Source: JAVKBW01 sp040222995
GTDB taxonomy: Bacteria; Pseudomonadota; Alphaproteobacteria; UBA8366; Aestuariispiraceae
Length of the DNA stretch: 64,000 nucleotides
Direction of reading: 5' to 3'
NCBI GenBank assembly: GCA_040222995.1
Contig: JAVKBW010000019.1
Location: forward strand, 372,001-436,000
The position numbers and the translations under genes were made by a program. The notes under the pieces were generated by a model, which was not told where the DNA came from, did no database searches, and saw nothing but the letters and a program-made list of their open reading frames with translations. This document shows, piece by piece, positions 35,732-43,817 of the stretch; position 1 is the stretch's first letter, and each line of letters begins with the position of its first letter.

Positions 35732-36127
35732 ATGATGCCGGCACTCAGAACGCCTGTCCGCCTTCGTGCAGCGGGTAATGTCGAGAAGTTTATTTTCGAG
35801 TATGCGGGTCGGATGCACGGCGAGGACGAATTCTCGCTCGCCCGGATGGAAAGTCCTGCCGGATGGTCCGAGGCCGGCCAGAGACCGGATTTCCGAGAGA
35901 TTACCGTGGTCCTCTCGGGAACGTTGAAAGTGGAGACGGAACACGGAGCAAAAATGCTGAAAGGGGGAGATTGTATTATTTGCGAAGCCGGGGAATGGGT
36001 TCGCTACAGTACACCTGATGCACCCGCCGAGTATTTAGCCGTCTGTGTACCGGCATTTTCACAGGAAAGCGTAAACAGGGACAGGGAAATGGCCGAACCA
36101 CAGTCGCCCGTGTGGACGGCCGGTTAG
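35732..36127 (+). CDS. Cupin-fold protein lacking the usual metal-binding histidines
   Basis: 131 aa. The central cupin pattern is clear (FREITVVLSGTLKVETEHGAKMLKGGDCIICEAGEW), but motif 1, normally G-x5-H-x-H-x3-4-E, reads GWSEAGQRPDFREITVVLSG with no His, and motif 2 also lacks its His. It may bind a ligand without metal, acting as a sensor or binding protein, or be a degenerate enzyme (inference). The start codon abuts the GNAT stop; GGGAG within that gene serves as ribosome-binding site. It converges with the PPOX gene, overlapping it by 4 nt. Confidence 0.72.
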   Translation: MMPALRTPVRLRAAGNVEKFIFEYAGRMHGEDEFSLARMESPAGWSEAGQRPDFREITVVLSGTLKVETEHGAKMLKGGDCIICEAGEWVRYSTPDAPAEYLAVCVPAFSQESVNRDREMAEPQSPVWTAG

Positions 36128-36753
36128 TACATCGTCTTCTTCAGACGTTCGGGGTAATCATCGTCGTATGCCGTCCCGTCGATACTTCCTTTCGACAGCT
36201 CAGACAGCATCGAGCCTGTCGACGGAAGGGTCTTGCGGTCGATCTGTGCAGCAGGATCCCAGAGTTTCGACCGGGCCAGGGCTTTCTGGCACTGGAAGTA
36301 GATGCGGTCGACCGTTATCCGGATGACGCTGCGCGGCAGTTTGCCCTGCATTTCGAACCGGGCCAGCAGATCCTCGTCGACGCTGATTTCCGCCGTGCCG
36401 TTAATCCGCAGGGTTTCACCCACGCCGGGGATCAGGAACAGCAGCGACACACGCGGATCGCGAACGATATTGCGCAGGGTGTCGATGCGGTTGTTGCCGC
36501 GCCTGTCCGGAATATGGACCGTCTTTTCGTCAGCGATTTCAACAAATCCGGCAGGGTCGCCGCGTGGCGATGAATCCAGGCCTTCCGGTCCGACGGAAGA
36601 CAGAACAAGAAACGGCGATGCTTCGATGAACTGGCGGTAGTGATCGGAAATATAGTCAATTTCCTTCACCAGCGCGGTTTCAATCGGTCGGCCGTAAAGC
36701 GCTTCAAGCTCTTCGATCGTCGAAAGCGTCTTTTCGGTTCCGGCTATGATCAA
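36124..36753 (-). CDS. Pyridoxamine 5'-phosphate oxidase-like FMN-binding protein (PPOX class)
   Basis: 209 aa from a TTG at 36753. Split-barrel flavin-binding fold typical of PPOX proteins: LEALYGRPIETALVKEIDYI N-terminal helix, then PFLVLSSVGPEGLDSSPRGDPAGFVEI, PDRRGNNRIDTLRNIV and LFLIPGVGETLRINGTA. The family is annotated broadly as oxidoreductases; the real reaction is not known. The TTG overlaps the trpE stop (TTGA), so expression is coupled to trpE. The frame stays open upstream into trpE, but those residues are not family sequence. A relic of a second copy's 3' end lies at 32652-32711. Confidence 0.8.
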   Translation of the reverse strand: MIIAGTEKTLSTIEELEALYGRPIETALVKEIDYISDHYRQFIEASPFLVLSSVGPEGLDSSPRGDPAGFVEIADEKTVHIPDRRGNNRIDTLRNIVRDPRVSLLFLIPGVGETLRINGTAEISVDEDLLARFEMQGKLPRSVIRITVDRIYFQCQKALARSKLWDPAAQIDRKTLPSTGSMLSELSKGSIDGTAYDDDYPERLKKTMY

Positions 36754-38258
36754 TTCCCGCCCTGTGCGAAGCGCACGGCTTCTTCCGCCGCGCGAAACAG
36801 GGCCTTGGCCTTGTTCACGCATTCCTGATGCTCGTTTTCCGGCACGCTGTCGTAAACGATCCCGGCGCCGGCCTGAACGAACATGGCGCCATCCTTGACG
36901 ACTGCCGTTCGGAGCGCAATGCACGTATCCATCGCGCCGTCGGCCCCGAAATAGCCGATACACCCGGCATAGATGCCGCGCCGTTCCGGTTCCAGTTCGT
37001 CGATGATTTCCATCGCCCGGATTTTCGGTGCGCCGGATACCGTTCCGGCCGGAAAACCCGCCATCAGGGCTGACAGGAAATCGTGCTTTGGATCCAGCTT
37101 GCCCTCGACGTTGGAAACGATGTGCATGACATGGGAATACAGTTCGATCATGTACTGTTCCGTCACCTTGACCGAGCCGATCTCTGCTACTCGCCCGACA
37201 TCGTTACGGCCCAGATCGAGCAGCATAAGGTGTTCGGCGAGTTCCTTCGGATCGGCCAGCAGGTCTTCCGCATTCGCCTTGTCCTCCGCCGGCGTTGCGC
37301 CGCGCGGCCGGGTTCCGGCAATCGGCCTGATCGTAACTGTTCCGTCACGCACCCGGACGAGAATCTCCGGGCTGGATCCGACAACGGAAAAACCGTTGAA
37401 ATTCAGAAAATACAGGAACGGCGAGGGATTTGTGCGCCGCAGGGCGCGATACAGCGAGAAGGCCGGCAGGGTGAACGGCGTCATGAATCGCTGGCTCAGC
37501 ACGACCTGAAAAATATCGCCCGCGCCGATATAGTCCTTTGCTTTCGCGACCATCGCCTTGTAGCCGTCCGGCGTCATGTTCGCCTGCGGTTCCGGCAGAT
37601 TTGTCGTATCCGTCCGATCCGAAAGACTGTTCGAAAGCCCGCGGCTCAGCGCGGCGCGCGCGGAATCAAGCCGCTCCAGGGCTGCCGAATACGCTTCCGA
37701 AGCCGGCACGCCGTCCTGTGGCCGCGCCGGCGTAACGATGGTAATGGAATCCTCGATGGAATCGAAAATCGCCATCACGGTCGGGCGGATGTAAAGGCCG
37801 TCCGGCGTGTCGATGGTAACCGGGTTGTCGTCCGGAATACGTTCGATCAGCCGGATCGTGTCGTAGCTCATATACCCGAACAGACCGGCCGACATCGGCG
37901 GCAGGCTTTCCGGCAGGTCGATGGCCGATTCCGCCAGAACCGCGCGCAGCGAATCCAGCGACGGTTTGTCGTCTTCAACAAAGGCGTCAGGGGCGGAAAG
38001 CGCCTGACGGTTGATGCTCGCCATGTTGCCCTGGCAACGCCAGATCAGATCGGGGCTGATGCCGATAAAGGAATACCGGTTGCGGATCGCGCCGCCTTCC
38101 ACGGATTCCAGAAGAAACGAGTTTTCGGTTTCGCCGGCCAGTTTCAGATAGGCGGAAACCGGGGTTTCCAGGTCGGCGACAACCTTTGTCCAGACAACCT
38201 GGGGCCGTCCGTCCGAATAGGAAACTTCGAATTCCTCGAGTTCTGGTGAAACCTGCAT
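36750..38258 (-). CDS. trpE: Anthranilate synthase component I
   Basis: Makes anthranilate from chorismate; 502 aa. The C-terminal chorismate-binding domain holds GDIFQVVLSQRF, FLYFLNFNGFSVVGSSPEILV, RPIAGTRPRGATP, LMLLDLGRNDVGRV and FPAGTVSGAPKIRAMEIIDELEPERRG. The N-terminal part carries the feedback region with a LLESVEGG segment, so Trp inhibition is likely. It starts 32 nt downstream of ppiD and is separated from trpG, its partner, by accessory genes; no trp leader peptide or attenuator is visible before it. Confidence 0.96.
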   Translation of the reverse strand: MQVSPELEEFEVSYSDGRPQVVWTKVVADLETPVSAYLKLAGETENSFLLESVEGGAIRNRYSFIGISPDLIWRCQGNMASINRQALSAPDAFVEDDKPSLDSLRAVLAESAIDLPESLPPMSAGLFGYMSYDTIRLIERIPDDNPVTIDTPDGLYIRPTVMAIFDSIEDSITIVTPARPQDGVPASEAYSAALERLDSARAALSRGLSNSLSDRTDTTNLPEPQANMTPDGYKAMVAKAKDYIGAGDIFQVVLSQRFMTPFTLPAFSLYRALRRTNPSPFLYFLNFNGFSVVGSSPEILVRVRDGTVTIRPIAGTRPRGATPAEDKANAEDLLADPKELAEHLMLLDLGRNDVGRVAEIGSVKVTEQYMIELYSHVMHIVSNVEGKLDPKHDFLSALMAGFPAGTVSGAPKIRAMEIIDELEPERRGIYAGCIGYFGADGAMDTCIALRTAVVKDGAMFVQAGAGIVYDSVPENEHQECVNKAKALFRAAEEAVRFAQGGN

Positions 38259-38290
38259 TGCGTCGCGCTTTTCAGATGGCGGGCTATTGG

Positions 38291-40189
38291 TTAATTGCGC
38301 TGCCCGGCGAGGTTGGGAAAGTACACTTCACTCAGGCCTTCGTCTCTGATCTCCACACCGTAGTCCGATCTCAGCGCCTCGACATACTGGTCCAGAAGAT
38401 CGCCGGCCATCCCGATCCGAAGCTGGTTGGCAAGGGCTTCCATTTCGTCGAAATCCCTCTGCCCCTGATTGATCGAGTTCAGCCTGGCGACAACGAAACC
38501 ATCGGAAGTTTCGATCACATTGACCTCACCTTGCTTCATTTCGAACAGAGCCTGGGCTGCTTCCTGGCCGAGTCCGCCGGTTTCCCGCGCATCGCGGGAA
38601 ATCGCGCCACTGGTTGCCCAGGTAACACCGGCGGAAGATGCGGCTTTCGAGATGGCGTCGCCGTTGCGGATTCGTTCCGCGAGCTCTTCGGCCTGGCTTG
38701 CGGCGGCTTCATGCCGCTGCGCCGCCTTCCAGGCGTCAACAACGCGGTCCCTGATTTCGGAAAGATCGGGTATACGGCTCGGCTTGGCGCCTTCGACCCG
38801 CAGCACGAAATAGCCGTCGTTTTCGGTTTCGGTGATGAAGCTGTCAGCGCCGATTTCGGTTTCGAACGCGACCGACAAAAACTGGTTGGGGGCCGGAACA
38901 TCGACAGGGTTCCCCGATGCGTCGACGCCGGACCGGCTGATGCCGTCGATCTTTTTCAGCGGAAGATTCAGCGTTTCCGATACTTCTTCCAGCGATGCGC
39001 CGCCGCCGAGCTGGTCGAACAGATCGTTCGACAGCGAATATACCAGTTCGATTGCCTCGTTCAGCGCCTGTTCTTCCCGCAGCCGGTCTTTCAGATCCTC
39101 GAAAGGCATCACCGTGCCGCCTTCCGACGACGTGATCTCGACCACCGTCCAGCCGAAAGCGCCTTCAATTGCATCCGGCACCGTATCCGGATCGGTATCG
39201 AACACCGCAGCGGCAACCGCATCATCCGGTATTTCGGCCCGGCCGAGCGGACCGAATGTCAGATCCTCGATATCGACATCCCCCAGCATATCGGCGGCGA
39301 CGTCTTCAAAGGCTTCTCCGTCCTGCAGCCTTTTCGCCGCGGTTTCAGCCTTGTCCTGATCGGAAAACAGCATCTGGCGATACGACCGTTGGGCGGGAAC
39401 CGTGAATTCGGCAAGCCGGTTATCGTAGGCCTGGCGGATTTCATCGTCGGAAACCTCGATTGTCTTCGCCACCGCTTCGGCATTGAGCGAAAGATAGGTA
39501 ATCTGCCGCAATTCCGGTTCGCGGAAGGATTCCTTTTCCGCTTCGTAGAACGCGTTGAGTTCGGCGTCGTCCGGTGCGGCGAGTTTGCGGCTCTCGTTTA
39601 CGGTGACGGTCAGGTAGTCTGCTGTCCGGGTTTCCGTCCGGTAATTGACCATTGTATCGACCAGGACCTGCGGCGCCTGGATGCCGGTCACCATTGCCTG
39701 GGCAAGCTGGGACCGGGCGACCTCGCGCCGAAGATTGGCTTCATAGGCCGTCGGGCTTGTGCCGGTCGTCCGGAGGATGGCGCGATACCGATCCGGGTCG
39801 AAACCGCCCAGTTCACTCTGAAACGACGGGTCGGATTGCAGCCGCTGGCGCACCTGATTGTCGGTCGCTGTCAGTCCTAGGTCATACGATTCCTGATCCA
39901 GCAGCGACTGGCCGATCAGCCGCTGCAGGGTCTGCCGGGCGAGACCGAGAGCCTGCGCCTGTTCAGGGTCGATGGCAGCGGCGTTCATCCGCTGCAGGTC
40001 GCGACGGTATTCATCGGACAGACGGGCAACGGTTATTTCATCGTCGCCGACAACGGCGGCTGGACCGCTTTGTCCGGTGGAAAACACATAGTCGCTGATT
40101 CCCCACAGACCGAAGCTGACGATCAGCAGGCCGAAAATGAAAATCTTCACGAAGGTCGAACCGACCGATTTTCGCATTGCACTGAGCAT
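38291..40189 (-). CDS. ppiD: Membrane-anchored peptidylprolyl isomerase/chaperone, PpiD/SurA_N type
   Basis: 632 aa. A single N-terminal membrane helix (about residues 11-32, VKIFIFGLLIVSFGLWGIS) anchors a periplasmic protein with a SurA-like N-terminal chaperone domain (about 35-180), a parvulin-like domain (about 255-360) and a C-terminal domain. The parvulin domain is poorly conserved, so isomerase activity is doubtful and a chaperone role for outer-membrane proteins at the Sec translocon is more likely. The start is the ATG at 40189 with TGAGG 7 nt upstream; a TTG at 40201 is less likely. It precedes trpE and diverges from tpiA. Confidence 0.88.
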   Translation of the reverse strand: MLSAMRKSVGSTFVKIFIFGLLIVSFGLWGISDYVFSTGQSGPAAVVGDDEITVARLSDEYRRDLQRMNAAAIDPEQAQALGLARQTLQRLIGQSLLDQESYDLGLTATDNQVRQRLQSDPSFQSELGGFDPDRYRAILRTTGTSPTAYEANLRREVARSQLAQAMVTGIQAPQVLVDTMVNYRTETRTADYLTVTVNESRKLAAPDDAELNAFYEAEKESFREPELRQITYLSLNAEAVAKTIEVSDDEIRQAYDNRLAEFTVPAQRSYRQMLFSDQDKAETAAKRLQDGEAFEDVAADMLGDVDIEDLTFGPLGRAEIPDDAVAAAVFDTDPDTVPDAIEGAFGWTVVEITSSEGGTVMPFEDLKDRLREEQALNEAIELVYSLSNDLFDQLGGGASLEEVSETLNLPLKKIDGISRSGVDASGNPVDVPAPNQFLSVAFETEIGADSFITETENDGYFVLRVEGAKPSRIPDLSEIRDRVVDAWKAAQRHEAAASQAEELAERIRNGDAISKAASSAGVTWATSGAISRDARETGGLGQEAAQALFEMKQGEVNVIETSDGFVVARLNSINQGQRDFDEMEALANQLRIGMAGDLLDQYVEALRSDYGVEIRDEGLSEVYFPNLAGQRN

Positions 40190-40373
40190 GTGGGGCCTCA
40201 AGTGTAAAAGGTGCCAGAAAGGCGCGGATCATAGGGGGCGGCGCGGGGCGGGTCCAGCCCCCGATTTCAACGTCAGATTTAGCCGCCCGAGCCATATCTC
40301 AATTGCCATCCGGGTCGGATGATGCGAAGACAAATCCCAATTGAATCAACACCAAACGCGAAAGAGGACAGGA

Positions 40374-41126
40374 ATGACGGATCGGCGCTTTCTCATTGCA
40401 GGCAACTGGAAAATGAACCTGCGTCTGAATGATGCGACTTTACTGGCGAAAAACGTCGAGGCCGGGTTGGGAACGACAAAGGCGGAAGTTCTTGTCTGTC
40501 CGCCGGCATTGTATGTCCGTCCAGTCGCCGACGCGGTGGATGGCGGCGCGCTGAAAGTCGGCGGTCAGGATTGTCATGCATCGGAAAGCGGCGCGCATAC
40601 CGGCGATATCGCCGCCGAGATGCTGGCCGATACGGGGGCGACATATGTAATTGTCGGACATTCCGAACGCCGCACCGATCATGGTGAAACGGATGCGGAT
40701 GTCCGCCAGAAGGCCGAAGCGGCGCATCGCGCGGGTCTGGTCGCCGTCATCTGTATCGGCGAAACCGAGGCGGAGCGGGATGCCGGGTCGGCCCTTGCTG
40801 TCCTTTCGAAGCAGATTGCCGGGTCGTTGCCCGACGGCACGACGGCCGAAAAAACGGTTGTCGCCTACGAACCGGTCTGGGCGATCGGGACGGGACGGAC
40901 ACCGACAATTGAGGATATCGCCGAAGCGCATGCGCACATTCGCCAGGAAGTCGCGGGAAAAGCCGGCACGGCAGCCGGCGACGCCATGCGAATTCTGTAT
41001 GGTGGTTCGATGAAGCCGGGCAATGCCGCGGAAATTCTGGCCATCGCCGATGTCGATGGCGGCCTGATTGGCGGCGCAAGCCTGAAAGCCGAAGACTTTC
41101 TGGCGATCGTCGCAGCGACGGCCTGA
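40374..41126 (+). CDS. tpiA: Triosephosphate isomerase
   Basis: Interconverts DHAP and glyceraldehyde 3-phosphate; 250 aa. N-terminal AGNWKMNLR (Asn, Lys), catalytic His in YVIVGHSERR, catalytic Glu and loop 6 in VAYEPVWAIGTGRTPT, and the phosphate-binding RILYGGSMKPGNA. The ATG at 40374 follows an AGGACAGGA ribosome-binding site; an upstream start at 40341 is a frame artefact. Part of the tpiA-secG-pyrG-kdsA-eno backbone. Confidence 0.96.
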   Translation: MTDRRFLIAGNWKMNLRLNDATLLAKNVEAGLGTTKAEVLVCPPALYVRPVADAVDGGALKVGGQDCHASESGAHTGDIAAEMLADTGATYVIVGHSERRTDHGETDADVRQKAEAAHRAGLVAVICIGETEAERDAGSALAVLSKQIAGSLPDGTTAEKTVVAYEPVWAIGTGRTPTIEDIAEAHAHIRQEVAGKAGTAAGDAMRILYGGSMKPGNAAEILAIADVDGGLIGGASLKAEDFLAIVAATA

Positions 41127-41154
41127 CATTTAAATCGTTTCTTCGGAGTCTTAC

Positions 41155-41409
41155 TTACCGGGCGCTGTGTGCCGTAAAATGGCCGCTGCGGAGCCGATTG
41201 CCGGCTTTGTCGATCAGTTCGCCGATACGTCGGCAGGCGTTTTTCGCGATCTCACCGATGTATTTAGCCCGCAAGGCATGACCCCGTTCGACAGCCGCCC
41301 GTATTTCGACTCTGCTGAGCGGTTCGGGTGCGGCTACGGGCGTTTGCCTGTCTGTCTCATGAGACAGGTGCAGTCTCGGGTCGATTTCGCTAAGTCTTAC
41401 AAGTGACAT
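41155..41409 (-). CDS. Small hypothetical protein (84 aa)
   Basis: Not recognised. 84 aa, basic and mostly helical by eye, with an alternating charged/hydrophobic stretch VEIRAAVERGHALRAKYIGE followed by AKNACRRIGELIDKAG, suggesting one or two amphipathic helices, perhaps membrane-surface or nucleic-acid binding. A strong ribosome-binding site (AAGGAG, 9 nt from the ATG) supports it as a real gene. It lies on the opposite strand between tpiA and secG and reads away from the AT-rich region with the 41516-41541 dyad. Short alphaproteobacterial proteins of similar helical make-up exist but no family is claimed. Confidence 0.6.
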   Translation of the reverse strand: MSLVRLSEIDPRLHLSHETDRQTPVAAPEPLSRVEIRAAVERGHALRAKYIGEIAKNACRRIGELIDKAGNRLRSGHFTAHSAR

Positions 41410-41515
41410 GGAGGAACTCCTTGATTACGTTAAAAGTTCCACCCTGTAGATACGGCATTTTCGGCTGCCGCTTAGACCGTGCGTTTTGCGATTTCGGTGC
41501 AAAAACTTGTTATGT

Positions 41516-41541
41516 TGCAATGCAAAATATAGAGCATTGCA
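41516..41541. promoter_or_regulatory. Perfect 8-bp inverted repeat in the secG upstream region
   Basis: TGCAATGC-AAAATATAGA-GCATTGCA. It overlaps a possible secG promoter (TTGTTA at 41508-41513, 15-nt spacer, TATAGA at 41529-41534), so it may be an operator for the small gene at 41155, secG, or both. The rest of the 287-bp gap (41410-41696) shows no gene, tRNA or terminator I can support. Confidence 0.4.
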
Positions 41542-41696
41542 GCGCGCCACAAAAGAAAACCAGGGTATAAATCCTGTGAACGGGCGTCACCAATGCGATC
41601 CGACGCGTCAAGATGCTTTTCATGTCCGTGCGGTTCCGCTAAAACCCGCGCCAATTGAAACTTTCAACCGCTGACGAATTGGTCAGGCAGGACTTC

Positions 41697-42020
41697 ATGG
41701 ACGTTATCCTTCTCGTTATCCATCTCATTCTGGCGCTCGCTCTTGTGATCGTCGTTCTGCTCCAGCGCAGCGAAGGCGGCGCACTCGGCATGGGTGGAGG
41801 CGGCGGCGCCGGCGGTGCGGGAATGTTCACCGCACGGGGATCGGCCAATCTGCTCACCCGGGCAACGGCGATCCTGGCGACCCTGTTCTTCTGCACCAGT
41901 CTGGCTCTGGCGATCGTGTCGGGCCACCGCAGCGAACCGACATCGGTCATCGATGTCGCGCCGGCGGCCAACCCCGCTGTTCCGGAATCGACCGAACCGA
42001 CAATTCCCGCGACTGAATAG
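41697..42020 (+). CDS. secG: Preprotein translocase subunit SecG
   Basis: Accessory subunit of the SecYEG channel. 107 aa, two membrane helices: residues about 3-22 (VILLVIHLILALALVIVVLL) and about 56-76. Between them is the family signature LQRSEGGALGMGGGGG. A short Pro/Ala/Thr tail follows. The ATG at 41697 with AGGCAGGA upstream is used; an in-frame TTG at 41655 would add polar residues before the first helix. Confidence 0.93.
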   Translation: MDVILLVIHLILALALVIVVLLQRSEGGALGMGGGGGAGGAGMFTARGSANLLTRATAILATLFFCTSLALAIVSGHRSEPTSVIDVAPAANPAVPESTEPTIPATE

Positions 42021-42159
42021 AGTTGTGAGCGGCCGCCGAATCGCATGGTCGTAGCCATTCACCGGGGCTGAGCCGGTTACCGTCAACCGTTCGAAAAACT
42101 TTCCGGACGGATGACTTTAGGTTGGCCCTTCCGTTTTGAATCCGATAACGTTCAGGTCC

Positions 42160-43803
42160 ATGTCGGCACGCTTTATATTCATCACTGGCGGCGTGGTTTC
42201 CTCGCTTGGAAAGGGTCTCGCTTCCGCCGCTCTCGGCGCGTTGCTGCAGGCACGTGGCTACAAGATCCGCTTGCGCAAGCTTGATCCCTATCTCAACGTC
42301 GATCCGGGAACCATGAGCCCCTACCAGCATGGCGAATGCTATGTTACCGACGACGGCGCTGAAACCGATCTCGATCTCGGTCATTACGAACGTTTCACCG
42401 GAGTTCCGGCGAAACAGAGCGACAACGTCACGACAGGCCGGATCTATTCCGATGTGATCGCCAAGGAGCGCCGGGGCGATTATCTGGGCGGCACCGTGCA
42501 GGTGATTCCCCATGTCACCGACGCCATTCGCGATTTCGTGGTCAGCGACCTGGACGACGAGGATTTCGTGCTGTGCGAAATCGGCGGCACGGTCGGCGAT
42601 ATCGAGGGGCTGCCGTTTCTGGAAGCGATCCGGCAGTTACGCAACGAACTCGGCCCTGAACGCGCACTGTTCATCCATGTCACTCTGCTGCCCTTTATCG
42701 GCGCGGCGGGCGAGTTGAAAACCAAACCAACCCAGCATTCCGTGAAGGAACTTCTTTCGGTCGGGATCCAGCCTGATCTGCTGCTGTGCCGGGCCGACCG
42801 CGACATCCCGCGCGGCGAGCGGCGCAAGATCGCACTGTTCTGCAACGTCAAGGAAAGCCGGGTCATTCCGGCGCTTGATGTCGACACGATCTACGACGTG
42901 CCGAACACCTATCACCGCGAAGGCCTGGACACCGAAGTCCTGAAGTTCTTCGATCTGCTGGAAGACGGGGAATCCGCACCGGTCGACCTCAGCCGATGGG
43001 AAAAAATCGTCCACGGCGTGCGCTCGCCGGAAGGCGAGGTGACCGTCGCCGTCGTCGGCAAGTACACGGTTCTGCTGGATGCCTACAAATCGCTGAACGA
43101 GGCGCTAACTCATGGCGGCATCGCCAACAATGTGCGGGTGAAACTGAAATGGATCGAATCCGAGGTCTTCGAATCAGAAGACCCGGTCTACCAGCTTGAA
43201 GGGGCCGACGCGGTTCTGGTGCCGGGCGGGTTCGGCGAACGCGGCGCGGAAGGCAAGATCAAGGCGGTTCAGTTCGCGCGCGAACGCAATATTCCGTATT
43301 TCGGCATCTGTTTCGGGATGCAGATGGCGGTGATCGAGGCGGCGCGGAACATGGCCGGCATCGCCGACGCCAATTCGACGGAATTCGGACCGGCCAAGGA
43401 ACCGATTGTCGGCCTGCTTACCGAATGGACCAAGGGCAACCGCCTCGAAACCCGCTCGGAATCGACAGACAAGGGCGGTACGATGCGCCTTGGCGCGTAT
43501 CCCGCACGGCTGAAAAACGGCAGTCTCGTATCGCAGATTTACGGTAATGCCACCGATATTTCCGAACGCCACCGGCACCGCTACGAGGTAAATGTCGCCT
43601 ACAAGGACCGGCTGGAAGAAGTCGGCATGGTGTTCTCCGGCATGTCGCCGGACGGGGAACTGCCGGAAATCGTCGAACTGCCCGGTCATCCGTGGTTCGT
43701 CGGCGTGCAGTATCACCCGGAACTGAAATCGAAACCGTTCGATCCGCATCCGCTGTTCGCTAGTTTCATCAAGGCCGCCAAGGAACAGTCGCGGCTCGTT
43801 TAG
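42160..43803 (+). CDS. pyrG: CTP synthase
   Basis: ATP-dependent amination of UTP using glutamine; 547 aa. N-terminal synthetase domain with FITGGVVSSLGKGLASAALG and DPYLNVDPGTMSPYQHGE; C-terminal class I amidotransferase domain with Cys in YFGICFGMQMAVIEAARN and the His/Glu pair in GVQYHPELKSKP. The ATG at 42160 gives the canonical MSARFIFITGG start. It lies 5 kb after tpiA-secG in the expected order and is followed by kdsA within 14 nt. Confidence 0.97.
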   Translation: MSARFIFITGGVVSSLGKGLASAALGALLQARGYKIRLRKLDPYLNVDPGTMSPYQHGECYVTDDGAETDLDLGHYERFTGVPAKQSDNVTTGRIYSDVIAKERRGDYLGGTVQVIPHVTDAIRDFVVSDLDDEDFVLCEIGGTVGDIEGLPFLEAIRQLRNELGPERALFIHVTLLPFIGAAGELKTKPTQHSVKELLSVGIQPDLLLCRADRDIPRGERRKIALFCNVKESRVIPALDVDTIYDVPNTYHREGLDTEVLKFFDLLEDGESAPVDLSRWEKIVHGVRSPEGEVTVAVVGKYTVLLDAYKSLNEALTHGGIANNVRVKLKWIESEVFESEDPVYQLEGADAVLVPGGFGERGAEGKIKAVQFARERNIPYFGICFGMQMAVIEAARNMAGIADANSTEFGPAKEPIVGLLTEWTKGNRLETRSESTDKGGTMRLGAYPARLKNGSLVSQIYGNATDISERHRHRYEVNVAYKDRLEEVGMVFSGMSPDGELPEIVELPGHPWFVGVQYHPELKSKPFDPHPLFASFIKAAKEQSRLV

Positions 43804-43817
43804 GAAGAGTGCTTTAC

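Noticed and set aside
38259..38290. trp attenuator or leader peptide before trpE
   Set aside because: Only 32 nt separate ppiD and trpE; there is no room for a leader peptide with Trp codons and paired hairpins.
38186..39880. 564-codon plus-strand frame antisense to ppiD and trpE
   Set aside because: Overlaps two well-supported genes and shows no family features.
41560..41640. Possible tRNA because of a CAGG-GTATAAAT-CCTG stem resembling a T arm
   Set aside because: The loop does not fit TTC-R-A, there is no acceptor stem or anticodon arm around it, and the CCA-like ending does not line up.
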